Shown one piece after another: positions 34,347-43,654 of a stretch of DNA of 64,000 nt (positions are counted from its first letter, which is position 1; each line of letters opens with the position of its first letter). The notes below the pieces were generated by a model. It did not search any database. It worked only from the letters and a program-made list of their open reading frames with translations, and was not told the DNA's origin. The stretch lies in contig JAXDJO010000018.1 in assembly GCA_034667525.1 (NCBI GenBank), positions 38,340 through 102,339 of the forward strand. Reading direction: 5' to 3'. Source of the DNA: DATAPE01 sp034667525. GTDB lineage: Bacteria > Actinomycetota > CADDZG01 > WHSQ01. A program made the translations under genes and the position numbers.

Positions 34347-35774
34347 ATGCAGTCCGCACCCGAGTTGCGTATCGTCGACGACGTGTTCTTCAGGCAGTTC
34401 CATCTCGAGAGCCTCGGCCATGCCTCTTATCTGGTCGGTGACGACGGTACCGGGGAAGCGGTCGTCCTGGATCCCCGCCGTGACGTAGAGGTCTATTTCG
34501 AGGCGGCGCGCAAGGCGGGTCTACGCATCAGATACGCGCTCGATAGCCACGGTCACAACGACTACTTGAGCGGCTTGACCGAGCTCAGGGAGCGGACCGA
34601 CCTAGAAGTGCTGGCCTTCGCGGGAGGCGACTACGGCCTCGAGCACACGCCGATCGATGATGGCGATCGCATCGCACTCGGTGACGTTGCCATCCAGATC
34701 CTCCACACGCCCGGACATACGCCGGAACACATCAGCTTGCTGGTCTTCGAGGGCGATGAAGCAGATCCCGCCCTCATGCTGTCCGGGGGAGCGGTACTCG
34801 TCGGCGATCTGGCGCGGCCCGACCTCTTGGGTGGGGCAGACCAGGCTCGCGCGGCAGCGGTCGACTACTGCCATACGATTCAGGAGAAGATCCTGTTCCA
34901 GTTGCCCGCACATCTGGAGATCTTTCCAACGCACGTTGCGGGCTCGCTCTGCGGCGGCAACATCGGCAGCAGACTGTCGACAACCCTGGGCTACGAGCAG
35001 AAGACCAACGCGATCCTTGCAAGAGTCACTTCGTCAGAGGGTTTCGTTGAAGAATGCATCCGCTTGGACAATCTTCCCGCGGTCCCTCCTTACTGGAGAC
35101 GCATGCGGGCTCAGAACATGAGTGGAGTTGCACCTCTGGGCGTGCTCCGCGAGCCACCTCCCTTGAAGCCCGATCGATTCGAGTCGGAGATGGCCGATGG
35201 GGCCTGGGTCGTCGATGCCCGCGAGTTGGAAGCATTCGGAGGCGCTCATATCCCCGGAGCGCTAAACGTAGGACTCAGCTCTGCCTTCTCGACATGGGCC
35301 GGTACGTTTCTTCCCGATGGTGCCCGCGCTCTGCTGGTCCTTCGTGACCCCGGTGATCTCTGGGAGGCAACGTGGCAACTGCTCCGCGTTGGCTATGACC
35401 CTCCGGTGGGATGGCTGTCGGGCGGGATGGCGGAATGGCGGGCATCCGCTCGAGCGTTGCAATCGACGAAGCAGATGACCGTGCACGAGCTTCATAAGGA
35501 GCTTGCACGCAGGGACCTCCGCATCCTCGACGTGAGGCAGCCGTCGGAGTGGGCGGAGGGACACATACCGAGCGCGCAATTCATCACGGGAGCAGAGCTG
35601 CCTCACCGGATCGAAGAGGTTCCCCGCGATGAGTTGATCGCGGTCATCTGCGGGACCGGATACCGCTCCTCAGCCTCCGGGAGCTTGCTCCAGCACCACG
35701 GCTACGAGCGAGTAGTCAATGTCATCGGGGGCATGAGTGCTTGGAGCGGGGCAGGCTACGAGCAGGAGCGCTAG
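34347..35774 (+). CDS. MBL-fold hydrolase with two rhodanese domains (persulfide dioxygenase-like)
   Basis: A 475-residue protein. The metallo-beta-lactamase domain (about 1-245) has LDSHGHNDYLSGL, LHTPGHTPEH, LVGDLARPDL and PTHVAGSLCG; the usual HxHxDH is HGHNDY here, a replacement seen in other actinobacterial members. Two rhodanese domains follow: the first (about 270-370) lacks the active cysteine (LLVLRD), while the second (about 380-470) has VICGTGYRS with Cys. ETHE1-like enzymes oxidise glutathione or bacillithiol persulfides in sulfide detoxification. The fused rhodanese supplies or accepts sulfane sulfur. Role in sulfur metabolism inferred from the family. Confidence 0.85.
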   Translation: MQSAPELRIVDDVFFRQFHLESLGHASYLVGDDGTGEAVVLDPRRDVEVYFEAARKAGLRIRYALDSHGHNDYLSGLTELRERTDLEVLAFAGGDYGLEHTPIDDGDRIALGDVAIQILHTPGHTPEHISLLVFEGDEADPALMLSGGAVLVGDLARPDLLGGADQARAAAVDYCHTIQEKILFQLPAHLEIFPTHVAGSLCGGNIGSRLSTTLGYEQKTNAILARVTSSEGFVEECIRLDNLPAVPPYWRRMRAQNMSGVAPLGVLREPPPLKPDRFESEMADGAWVVDARELEAFGGAHIPGALNVGLSSAFSTWAGTFLPDGARALLVLRDPGDLWEATWQLLRVGYDPPVGWLSGGMAEWRASARALQSTKQMTVHELHKELARRDLRILDVRQPSEWAEGHIPSAQFITGAELPHRIEEVPRDELIAVICGTGYRSSASGSLLQHHGYERVVNVIGGMSAWSGAGYEQER

Positions 35775-35806
35775 TCGGTCCAGTCTCGTAGCCCGCAGAC
35801 TCAAGA

Positions 35807-37030
35807 TCATCCGGAGAGACCGACCGGCCTCTGGCCGAGGGTGACATCTACAGTGCTCGTACCTGCCGGTCTCAGGATCCGGAGCGTGACCTTCTCGCCC
35901 GGCGAGTGACTCGAGAGAGCTTGGGTTAGCTGGAGGGCGGCGGAGACAGAAGAGCCGTCAACCGCCTGGATTACGTCCCCGCGTCGCAGCCCGGAGGACG
36001 CCGCCGGCCCCCCGCTGACTATACCGACGACCGCAACGCCGCTGCTCCCCGGGGGGAGGCCCAGCTGAGAGGCCAGGGGAGGCGTAAGGGTCGAAACCTC
36101 AACTCCAAGCCAGGCCTGTTGGGTCGGCTTCTCCTGAAGGATCTTCTTGATGATCGGCATGGCTTGGTCTATCGAGATCGCAAATCCCGTGTTTTCCGCG
36201 GAGCCAGCGGACGCTGCGGCGGTGTCGATCCCGATGAGGTTGCCGTTCGCATCGATCAGCGGACCGCCGGAGTTGCCGGGGTTGATCGCGGCGTCGGTTT
36301 GGATGAGGCTCTTGAGGTGCTCGGTGATTCCGGCATCTCCGACGGTGACGTTACGGTCGAGACCTGACACGATCCCTTGCGTAACCGTGGGACCGCCAAG
36401 ATCGAGCGGAAATCCGATTGCCGCCACGCTGTCGCCCAACTTCAGCTTGGACGAGCTTCCGACGGTGATCGGAGTCAAGTCGGTGGCCGCTACCTTCACC
36501 AGCGCGAGATCGTGTTGTGAATCGGTCCCTAGAACAGTTCCCGTCATCGGCTTGTGCTTGCCATCCGTGAACGAGACGGTGACGTGGGTCGAGTTTGCAA
36601 CGACGTGGTTATTCGTCAGGATGACTCCGTTGCGGGAGATGATGATGCCTGAGGCTTCTGACCTTCCGGTTTGGGGTTGGCCAAAGAGTCCGGGACTGAA
36701 CGCCACGGAGTGGATGTTCACGACCGAGGGAAGCACGCGCTTGACGGTGGCCGCGAGTGACGACGATGGGGGCGCCACCGTGCTCTGCGTCAGCGCCACA
36801 GTGCCGATGCTCCCTGTTGCGGAAGTTCCGGGAGTTCCCGCATAGCGCAGATTCCACGCGGCGGCAAACCCCGACCCGATCAGTAGAAGGGCTACGACGA
36901 GGACGACCGCGATCGTTTTGCGCGCGGGGCGCTTCCGCGATTGGGCCGGCTCGAACGGTTCACGGTTGTTCTCGAACGCTTCACCGGTGTTCTCGGATCC
37001 TTCTTGGCTGATCTCGGGTCCTTCGTCCAT
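35807..37030 (-). CDS. HtrA-family (DegP/PepD-like) membrane-anchored serine protease
   Basis: A 407-residue trypsin-like protease: a cytosolic acidic tail, one membrane segment (about 37-58), then the catalytic triad His (ILTNNHVVANSTHV), Asp (HDLALVKV) and Ser (INPGNSGGPLI), and a C-terminal PDZ domain (about 315-405, GVAVVGIVSGGPAASSGLR and VIQAVDGSSV). It should act outside the membrane on misfolded proteins. ATG 37030 follows AAGGAGGCGTTAACG, a strong ribosome site. It lies downstream of an OmpR-type regulator gene on the same strand, reminiscent of the mprA-pepD stress circuit of mycobacteria. Confidence 0.9.
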   Translation of the reverse strand: MDEGPEISQEGSENTGEAFENNREPFEPAQSRKRPARKTIAVVLVVALLLIGSGFAAAWNLRYAGTPGTSATGSIGTVALTQSTVAPPSSSLAATVKRVLPSVVNIHSVAFSPGLFGQPQTGRSEASGIIISRNGVILTNNHVVANSTHVTVSFTDGKHKPMTGTVLGTDSQHDLALVKVAATDLTPITVGSSSKLKLGDSVAAIGFPLDLGGPTVTQGIVSGLDRNVTVGDAGITEHLKSLIQTDAAINPGNSGGPLIDANGNLIGIDTAAASAGSAENTGFAISIDQAMPIIKKILQEKPTQQAWLGVEVSTLTPPLASQLGLPPGSSGVAVVGIVSGGPAASSGLRRGDVIQAVDGSSVSAALQLTQALSSHSPGEKVTLRILRPAGTSTVDVTLGQRPVGLSG

Positions 37031-37364
37031 CGTTAACGCCTCCTTAGGGCGATCCTCATTTGTTGCTACAAGAGTGCGCCCCCGAGGTGGGCAAGGGCTG
37101 GGCGAAACCCGAGAGTTTCCTGGGAAGGTTCCTTGGGCCGAGAGCGGACGCGCAGCGGCCCCGCGGGGGGGAGGAGCGGGGCCGCTGAGACACTCCGATG
37201 ACGGTTCCCGAACCTGACTCCATCACAACAGGTGATCCGTCACGTCACGGGCACCGGCTTGCAGGTGCCTTTTAGGAACTCGATGTTCGAGCTCGCTCCT
37301 GGGAGTCTGATCCACCAAGCTCAGATGATGCCGAGTCATAGCTGAGAGTTTCCTGTGACCAGGA
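37031..37364. other. Intergenic region, 334 bp
   Basis: Contains the hairpin at 37154-37186 and the promoter region of the HtrA gene. No gene is supported. Confidence 0.5.
37154..37186. terminator. GC-rich hairpin after the response regulator gene
   Basis: AGCGGCCCCGC and GCGGGGCCGCT form a perfect 11-bp stem with an 11-base purine loop. It lies between the response regulator's stop and the HtrA promoter region and probably ends the regulator's transcript. There is no T-run. Confidence 0.6.
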
Positions 37365-38060
37365 CTACCGGGTCTGCGGCGGGAGCCGCAGCGAGTAACC
37401 GGAACCTCGAACCGTGTGGATCAGGTGCGGATCTACGACGTCGACCTTTTTGCGGAGATAGCTGATGTAGGTCTCCAGGACGCGCGCATCGCCCCCGAAG
37501 TCGTAGTCCCAGACGTGGTCGAGGATTTGGCTTCTCGTGAGCACCCGACGTGGGTTCAACATCAGATAGCGGAGAAGCCGATACTCGGTGGCGGTGAGCT
37601 CGATAGGTTGGTCTCCGCGCCAGACCTCCTGCGTGTCTAGATCCATCACGAGATCCGCGAATTCGAGCCTGTTGACCTCTGGCGATCCGTCACTTCGACG
37701 CAAGATGGCGTGAACGCGAGCTACCAGCTCTTCGAGGCTGAAGGGTTTCGTTACGTAGTCATCGCCCCCGATCGTCAGGCCACGCACCTTGTCTTCGGTG
37801 GCGTCGCGTGCCGTCAAGAACAAGATCGGCACCCGGTGGCCGCTGAGGGAGAGCTGATGCGCCACTTCGAAGCCGTCTATATCCGGCAACATGACGTCGA
37901 GGATGATGAGATTCGATGGCGTCGAACGGACGGTTTCCACTGCGGCCCTCCCCGTAGCGGCAACGTCGACGTCGAACCCTTCGTAGCGCAGAGCCATGGC
38001 CACGAGATCGGTGATGTTCGGCTCGTCATCCACGACCAGCAGCCGCCCTTTGTTTTCCAC
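37365..38060 (-). CDS. OmpR/PhoB-family response regulator (orphan)
   Basis: A 231-residue regulator. The receiver has LLVVDDEPNITDLV, phospho-Asp in LIILDVMLPD, Thr in LFLTARD and Lys in YVTKPF. The winged-helix output has IELTATEYRLLRYLMLNPRR and LETYISYLRKKVD. No kinase gene is beside it. The order regulator, terminator, HtrA protease suggests a cell-envelope stress role, as with MprA; that is an inference. Start GTG 38060. Confidence 0.85.
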   Translation of the reverse strand: MENKGRLLVVDDEPNITDLVAMALRYEGFDVDVAATGRAAVETVRSTPSNLIILDVMLPDIDGFEVAHQLSLSGHRVPILFLTARDATEDKVRGLTIGGDDYVTKPFSLEELVARVHAILRRSDGSPEVNRLEFADLVMDLDTQEVWRGDQPIELTATEYRLLRYLMLNPRRVLTRSQILDHVWDYDFGGDARVLETYISYLRKKVDVVDPHLIHTVRGSGYSLRLPPQTR

Positions 38061-38257
38061 TACGTGATTATGGGGCGGCGGGTCTGAGAGTCTGATGAGT
38101 GGGAGTTAAGAGGCGCCTGAGGGAAGAGTCCACTTTGTCTACGCAGAACACCTGATGCCGTCTCCACGTTCACCCACCTAGAGTGGTGTTTTGGCTCGTT
38201 TCGCTTGGAGCGATCCTCCCGACGTTCCTCGACCGATTCTTCGCGGAAAGGAAACCC

Positions 38258-38533
38258 ATGCCGTCGAGTTCGAAAGTAGCTGTGGGCGTGGAAAGGCGGA
38301 TCTCCTCCCGTCGAACGGAATCGGAACGCAGGAGCTCGGGCCGAACCGATCCCGCCCCTAGGAGAGCCCAGCTCAGACGCAAGACGGACGTGGTGGATTA
38401 CCTCGGAGCTCCGCGTGGGCGCGGCTCTGAGTCAGGTTCCGAACCCGTGTACCTGCGCCGCGTTCGCAGGCGGCCGCTGAAAACATGGATCGAACGCGGC
38501 CTGGGCAAGGAGTCCGGCAAGCTCTTTTCCTAG
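38258..38533 (+). CDS. Small Arg-rich hypothetical protein
   Basis: A 91-residue, strongly basic protein (VGVERRISSRRTESERRSSG, LRRVRRRPLKTWIERGLGK). ATG 38258 has the ribosome site GGAAAGGAAACCC. No family recognised. The charge suggests nucleic-acid or acidic-protein binding. Divergent from the response regulator. Confidence 0.5.
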   Translation: MPSSSKVAVGVERRISSRRTESERRSSGRTDPAPRRAQLRRKTDVVDYLGAPRGRGSESGSEPVYLRRVRRRPLKTWIERGLGKESGKLFS

Positions 38534-38679
38534 ATCCGACCCCCACCTTCCCCAGGTTGTGGGACGCCTGTTCAGAGATTCAATCGATCCGGATGACCGT
38601 CCCGCCCAGGTGGGCACGATCCCAACTGGCCCCGCGCAAGGAACGGGCATAACGCTCGGTCGAAGCTGGCCTTCCCGGG

Positions 38680-39540
38680 CTAGAGGTCTCTTCGTGCAAA
38701 CAAGGCGATGCAGCCCATCCCCACACCGATCACGTAGATCAACGCCCACACTCCCAAAAAGGGCCCACCACTCTCTGCGCCGCCGAGGGGGCCGAGTCTG
38801 ACAACGACGCGCGTCAAACCGGTGGCGCTCGAGGTCAGGTAATTCAAACTGGCTTGGTAGAGGGCCTCGTACGGCAGAACCCAGGCAGTCAACTTCCCTG
38901 TGGTCTCCAAAGAAGGTGACGACAAGACGCGGCCCAGCTCTCCGAGAAGACCCCCCAGCAATCCCGCTCCGTAGAGCATGAACATGGCGATCCCATTAGG
39001 GAGGGCGGTGAGGACCGTGGAGCCGAGCAGCGATAGCGCGATCACCACCTCGACAGCACCCACCATCGCGACGCCGGGCAGGAGCAAAGGTGAGGGGGCC
39101 CACGACCCGATCACCCAGGTGATCAACACTGTGCCGGCGTACAAGAAGACGGCATAACTAGCGCAGATCACCGACGCCCCCACGTAACGCCCGACGACCA
39201 CACCCCAGCGGGCTACCGGTCTCACCACCAAGGGTTGCAAGACCCCCTGCTCGGCATCCCCTCGGATCGTCGAGAAGGTAAGGAAGATGCCCAGCGATGA
39301 GGCCAGGAAAAGAGTCATGAACATCCCGAGCCCCACCAACGTCGAACCGGCCAGGGCTCTCTGGTCGACCAAACCTCCCCCGAACCCCGTAGTGGAGTTT
39401 CCGACGTGGCGGAAAGCGAAATGATTGCCCGTCGCATAGAGGGCCAGAAATCCAACTGTGGCTATTGGCACGACGAGGAAAACGCGCCGACGCACGCATT
39501 CACGCACGGTGTGTCTCGCTATGGTCCACACGGCATTCAT
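38680..39540 (-). CDS. ABC-2 type exporter permease
   Basis: A 286-residue protein with six membrane segments (about 20-45, 75-100, 120-145, 155-180, 185-210 and 260-282) and a first loop with GNHFAFRHVGNSTTGFGG, as in NatB/Nod-type ABC-2 permeases. It pairs with the ATPase gene immediately upstream (ATGA overlap at 39540-39543), so the two are co-translated. The exported substrate is unknown. Confidence 0.85.
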   Translation of the reverse strand: MNAVWTIARHTVRECVRRRVFLVVPIATVGFLALYATGNHFAFRHVGNSTTGFGGGLVDQRALAGSTLVGLGMFMTLFLASSLGIFLTFSTIRGDAEQGVLQPLVVRPVARWGVVVGRYVGASVICASYAVFLYAGTVLITWVIGSWAPSPLLLPGVAMVGAVEVVIALSLLGSTVLTALPNGIAMFMLYGAGLLGGLLGELGRVLSSPSLETTGKLTAWVLPYEALYQASLNYLTSSATGLTRVVVRLGPLGGAESGGPFLGVWALIYVIGVGMGCIALFARRDL

Positions 39541-40376
39541 CAGACCTGCTCTCCGACGGTCTCGATGTAGACGTCTTCCAGAGTGGGTTTGCGGGCTCGA
39601 ACGCCGTAGATCGAGTGGCCCGCGGCGATCAGCTTGGCGACCAGTTCCGGCACCTGTTCCCTCTGGGCACCCGGGAAATCTTCAGTCCCGGCCTCGGTCT
39701 CGATCTCGACGCCGCGTTGGGCCACCATGTCGGCGGGTGCTCCTTCGACCACGATGCGTCCGTTAGAGATGATGGCAACTCGATCGCATACCAGCTCGAC
39801 CTCACTCAGGAGGTGTGAGTTGAGGATCACACTGATGCCGCGACTCTTTACCTCTTCCAGGATCACGCGCACCGCCCTTCGTCCCGCCGGATCGAGAGCG
39901 CTGGTCGGCTCGTCTAGCACGAGCAAACGTGGAGTCCCGATCAAGGCTTGTGCGATGCCGAGCCGCTGCTGCATCCCCTTCGACATGGCGTCGACCCGCC
40001 GGGTTCCGACATCCGCCAACCCCACCAGCGTCAACAAGTCACGCCGCTCGTTCGGCCCTCCCCGTGAACCGGCAAGCTCCTGGTGAAGGGCCAGGACCTC
40101 GCCTGCCTCCAACCACGGGGGGAAGCGGAAGAGCTCGGCGAGGTAGCCGATAGCGGCACGAGCAGAGAACGATCCTGCCGGTGATCCACATACAGTCGCC
40201 GTGCCAGAGCTGGGTCGAACCAGTCCGCATCCGATCTTCACCAAGGTCGACTTGCCGGCCCCGTTCGGTCCCAGTAGCCCAACAAGCTCAGCTTCGCCGA
40301 TCTCCAGCGTTACGTCATCGAGGGCAGTCGTCTTTCCATAGCGCTTGACGAGGTTCTGCGCGGAAAAGGCGATCAT
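39540..40376 (-). CDS. ABC transporter ATP-binding protein
   Basis: A 278-residue ATPase: Walker A GLLGPNGAGKSTLVKI (about 33-48), signature MSKGMQQRLGIAQALI (about 133), Walker B LLVLDEPTSALDPAGR and the H-loop NSHLLSEVELVCD. The C-terminal 60 residues are typical of ABC-2 drug or lipid exporters (CcmA/NatA group). Works with the downstream permease. Confidence 0.9.
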   Translation of the reverse strand: MIAFSAQNLVKRYGKTTALDDVTLEIGEAELVGLLGPNGAGKSTLVKIGCGLVRPSSGTATVCGSPAGSFSARAAIGYLAELFRFPPWLEAGEVLALHQELAGSRGGPNERRDLLTLVGLADVGTRRVDAMSKGMQQRLGIAQALIGTPRLLVLDEPTSALDPAGRRAVRVILEEVKSRGISVILNSHLLSEVELVCDRVAIISNGRIVVEGAPADMVAQRGVEIETEAGTEDFPGAQREQVPELVAKLIAAGHSIYGVRARKPTLEDVYIETVGEQV

Positions 40377-40459
40377 CGGTTGACCCTACCCAGCATCGTT
40401 GGCGGTGAGGTGGTGACGCAATGAAGCTCCTGTGAAGCTTGTGCTCTCCTTGCTGCCGC

Positions 40460-40465
40460 CATAAT
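40460..40465 (+). promoter_or_regulatory. Probable -10 box of a leaderless promoter (CATAAT)
   Basis: CATAAT is 6 bases before the GTG start of the M20 gene, the first gene of the peptide-uptake operon. TTGTG lies about 16 bases further upstream. Confidence 0.55.
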
Positions 40466-40471
40466 GCAGCC

Positions 40472-41884
40472 GTGAAGCCGATCTCGGACCCGCCCTCGGA
40501 GCAAGTCCAGCGTGTGTGGGACCAGATCGATACAGATTTCGACGATCATCTCGAGCGCATCCGCACCTACTTGAGACAGCCGTCGGTCTCGGGAACCTCG
40601 GAGGGGATCGAGGCGACCGCAGAGGCGACCGCGAGCCTGATCGAGCTTGCGGGGGGTGATGCCTCGGAGGTTGAGACCCCGGGGCATCCTGTTGTCCTGG
40701 GAAACGTCTCGGGTGACGGACCCCGGCTGCTCCGCTACGGCATGTACGACACCCAGCCGGCCGACGAGCCAGATTGGACCCTGCCTCCCTTCGGCGCCGA
40801 GCTGACTGATATCCCTGGGGTAGGTCCCGCCGTGGTCGCGAGGGGATCGGCTAACTCCAAGGGTTCGCTTTCCGCTTTCTTCATGGCACTTTCGTCCTTT
40901 CGGAAGGTGGCGACGCCACCCGTGGATCTGCGTTTCATCATCGAAGGCGAAGAAGAGATAGGAAGCGTTCACCTTCAGAACGTCCTCGAAGCTAATTCTG
41001 ACTATCTGCAAGCTGATGCGGCGTTCGATCTGGAATTGATGGCGGACCTCACCGGAACCCCCGACGTGTTCCTCGGCTGCAAAGGGATCTTGTCCCTAGA
41101 ACTCACTTGTGCAGGCGGCGACTGGGGCGGACCGATCGGGCGCGCGTTGCACTCGAGCGAGGGGGTCAATATCGCGTCCCCGGGATGGTCCCTGGTGCGG
41201 GCGTTGAACGCACTGGTCAATGCCGATGAGTCGCCGGCGATAGATGGGCTCCAGGATCTCCACGTTCCCCCACAGGATGAACCCTTGATCGCCGAGCTCG
41301 CCTCCGGGTTCGATGTGGAAGCGCATCTGGCCGAAGCAGGGGCGCGCCGTTACAAAGCCGCAGGCGACCCTGAGTCGATAGTCCGCCGTTTGCTCTACGG
41401 CGCTGCGATCAACCTGAATGGGATCGCCGGCGGCTATCCCGGTGGGGGAAAGACGATCATTCCCGATCGAGCCAAAGCGATAGTGGACATCAGGATGCCC
41501 TATGGAGCCGACTTCGAGGAGGTAGCGGCTGCGGCCGCTCGCGCGGTCGAAGCGGTGGCTCCCGAGGTCAGGGTCGAAGTGACCGACGTTTGCCCGCCGT
41601 CCCGCGCTGATCCTTCCACTCCGGTGGCGCGGGCGATGATCTCTTCGCATGCAGACGCCGGCCGTCGGGCGCGGGTGTGGCCTTCCGCTCCATGGTGGGC
41701 GCCCTACCACCTGTTCGAACAGATCGTGCATATCCCCTTCGCCATCGGGGGGGCCGGGCATTGTGGCAGGGCCCATGCGACCGATGAGTACGCGTCGATC
41801 GCCGGCTTGCGAGAGCACATGCGCCAGTCGGTAGCCTTCCTAGCTCGTTTCGCGCAGCAGGACGGAGCCAAAGGTGTGGGGTAG
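40472..41884 (+). CDS. M20 family peptidase homolog with substituted metal ligands
   Basis: A 470-residue M20-fold protein. The general-base region FIIEGEEEIGS is intact, and the C-terminal GGAGHCGRAHATDEY holds the last metal His. Other positions are not standard: RLLRYGMYDTQPAD has Met91 where carnosinase-type enzymes have His (YGHYDVQPAD), and VVARGSANSKGS has Asn where Asp bridges the two zincs. These changes occur in a branch of M20 proteins I recall from other bacteria, so they may be ancestral to it. It may bind one metal, or not be a peptidase. Start GTG 40472 is probably leaderless. The stop overlaps the creatininase gene by 11 bases. Confidence 0.8.
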   Translation: MKPISDPPSEQVQRVWDQIDTDFDDHLERIRTYLRQPSVSGTSEGIEATAEATASLIELAGGDASEVETPGHPVVLGNVSGDGPRLLRYGMYDTQPADEPDWTLPPFGAELTDIPGVGPAVVARGSANSKGSLSAFFMALSSFRKVATPPVDLRFIIEGEEEIGSVHLQNVLEANSDYLQADAAFDLELMADLTGTPDVFLGCKGILSLELTCAGGDWGGPIGRALHSSEGVNIASPGWSLVRALNALVNADESPAIDGLQDLHVPPQDEPLIAELASGFDVEAHLAEAGARRYKAAGDPESIVRRLLYGAAINLNGIAGGYPGGGKTIIPDRAKAIVDIRMPYGADFEEVAAAAARAVEAVAPEVRVEVTDVCPPSRADPSTPVARAMISSHADAGRRARVWPSAPWWAPYHLFEQIVHIPFAIGGAGHCGRAHATDEYASIAGLREHMRQSVAFLARFAQQDGAKGVG

Positions 41885-42683
41885 GCCGCTCGAATACGGA
41901 AAGCTCAGCTGGCCCGAAGTGGGCCGGGCCGCCAAGGATGGCCGCGTTCCCATAGTGCCGATCGGAACACTCGAGGACCACGGCCCCCACCTTCCCATCG
42001 ACACCGACGTGACCTTGGTGGAGGCGATCTGCCGCGGCGCTGCCTCCGAGCTTGGTGATGCGACGGTTCTTCTTCCTCCCATCGTGCATGGCTACTCGCC
42101 GCATCACATGGACTTTCCCGGCACGGTGACGATCGGTTGGGATACCTTTTGCCGCTATTGCACAGATGTGGCCTCGTCACTGGTACGTCATGGGTTCACT
42201 CGTATCCTGCTCGTCAACGGTCACGGATCGAACCAGAACCTGGTCGAGATGGCGGCGCGGCTGACGATGGTCGAGCACCCTGATTCCCTTGTGGCTGCTG
42301 CCTTCTACCTCTCGGGGCCGGAGAGTCAAAAAGTGATCGCAGACACCCGTGACTCGCAGCGCGGGGGCATGGGCCACGCGTGTGAGTTGGAAACCTCCCT
42401 GTACCTGCATCTCGAGCCCGACGCGGTGGATATGTCGCTGGCCGTGGACGAGGAGGCCTACCCGGTCAGCGAGCACCTCTGGATGGATTGGGCGGATGGT
42501 CCTCTGAAGCTGATGCCGTGGTGGTCTTCCTTCTCCCGCTCCGGGGTGCAAGGGGCCGCCACGATGGCGACTCCGAGCAAGGGCAAGAGGCTGTTTGAAG
42601 CGGCCGTCGATGAGGTGGTGTCTTTCGTCACGGAATTGCGGCAGACTTCTCTTTCTGAACGGGAGGATCACCATGACGCTTAA
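41874..42683 (+). CDS. Creatininase-family amidohydrolase
   Basis: A 269-residue protein of the creatininase/MftE family. Metal ligands are visible: VPIGTLEDHGPHLPIDTD (Glu, His and Asp), LVNGHGSNQNLVEMAA (His) and GHACELETSLYLHL (Glu). Family members cleave cyclic or linear amides such as creatinine, formamide derivatives or the mycofactocin precursor. In this operon, beside an importer and two peptidases, it probably opens an amide bond in an imported compound. Start is GTG 41874, overlapping the M20 gene; it overlaps the next gene by 11 bases. Confidence 0.9.
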   Translation: MWGRPLEYGKLSWPEVGRAAKDGRVPIVPIGTLEDHGPHLPIDTDVTLVEAICRGAASELGDATVLLPPIVHGYSPHHMDFPGTVTIGWDTFCRYCTDVASSLVRHGFTRILLVNGHGSNQNLVEMAARLTMVEHPDSLVAAAFYLSGPESQKVIADTRDSQRGGMGHACELETSLYLHLEPDAVDMSLAVDEEAYPVSEHLWMDWADGPLKLMPWWSSFSRSGVQGAATMATPSKGKRLFEAAVDEVVSFVTELRQTSLSEREDHHDA

Positions 42684-43635
42684 GGCTCCAGCTCTGCAGG
42701 CCGGCGGAACGATCGGCGTGCCCGCCCCAGCTACTCCCTATACGAATCGCTCCGATGTGTTGCGGGGGGTCGAGTGGTGGGAATCGCGTGGCTACCGCGT
42801 CAAGCTCGCCGACGGAGTCTACGAGCGCGATGGCTACGTAGCCGGAGATCCCAAACAACGGGGGCACGATATCAATGCCTTATTCGCGGACCCCGAAGTC
42901 GATGTCGTTCAGTGTCTGCAGGGTGGATACGGTTCTGCTCAAGCGATCCCGTACATCGACTTCGACGTGATCCGGGATAGTCCCAAGCCGTTCGTTGGGT
43001 TCTCGGACATCACCGCCCTGCACACGGCCATCAAGCACTACACGGGCTTGGTGACTTTCTACGGCCCCGGCTTGGCCGGTGTTGACGATCCCGACAAGTC
43101 GCCTGACGAACGCCAATTCACTCAGGATCGGTTGCTGAAAGCTCTGACTGCAAGTGACCCGCTGGGGGAGATGCCTCGCAAGCCCGGTGATGGCTACATC
43201 AGAGCGCTGAACCCCGGAAAGGCGAGCGGACAGATTGCGGGGGGTTGCTTATGGCTGCTCGGCCAGGCGATCGGCACCGAGTGGCAGATCGACCTCGACG
43301 GCAAGATCTTCTTCTTTGAGGACGTTGACGCTCCACCCTGGTATATCGATGGAATTCTGAACCAGATGACGCAAGCGGGGATGCTCAAGAATGTCGTGGG
43401 TGTTGTCGTGGGCGAGCTCGAGCGGTGCGACTGGAGCGAGGCGCGCCCCGAGTTCCCACAATCGCTTTCTATCGAAGACGTGCTCGAACGCTATATCCAG
43501 CCACTTGGGGTACCCGCCATCTATGGACTGCCGCTAGGACACGGAAAGAACATGGCAACGCTGCCGCTCGGAGTAGATGTGACCGTTGACGCGGATGCTC
43601 GGCAGCTCGTGATTGACGAGCTGGCGACCGCTTAG
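42673..43635 (+). CDS. S66 family LD-carboxypeptidase (MccF-like)
   Basis: A 320-residue serine peptidase of the S66 family. The nucleophile Ser111 is in KPFVGFSDITALHTAI, the Glu in KIFFFEDVDAPPWYIDG (about 213-229) and the His in IYGLPLGHGKNMATLP (about 285). The family includes murein tetrapeptide LD-carboxypeptidase and MccF, which detoxifies microcin C by cutting an amide bond to an aminoacyl-nucleotide. The WYIDG and KxGHGKN context is closer to MccF. In this operon it likely trims an imported peptide or aminoacyl conjugate. ATG 42673 has GGGAGGATCACC upstream. Confidence 0.9.
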   Translation: MTLKAPALQAGGTIGVPAPATPYTNRSDVLRGVEWWESRGYRVKLADGVYERDGYVAGDPKQRGHDINALFADPEVDVVQCLQGGYGSAQAIPYIDFDVIRDSPKPFVGFSDITALHTAIKHYTGLVTFYGPGLAGVDDPDKSPDERQFTQDRLLKALTASDPLGEMPRKPGDGYIRALNPGKASGQIAGGCLWLLGQAIGTEWQIDLDGKIFFFEDVDAPPWYIDGILNQMTQAGMLKNVVGVVVGELERCDWSEARPEFPQSLSIEDVLERYIQPLGVPAIYGLPLGHGKNMATLPLGVDVTVDADARQLVIDELATA

Positions 43636-43654
43636 GCCCTAAAGGGGGAAATCG

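Noticed and set aside
37247..37267. GGCACC/GGTGCC hairpin followed by TTTT on the plus strand
   Set aside because: No plus-strand gene lies upstream, and the stem is short. It may be chance.
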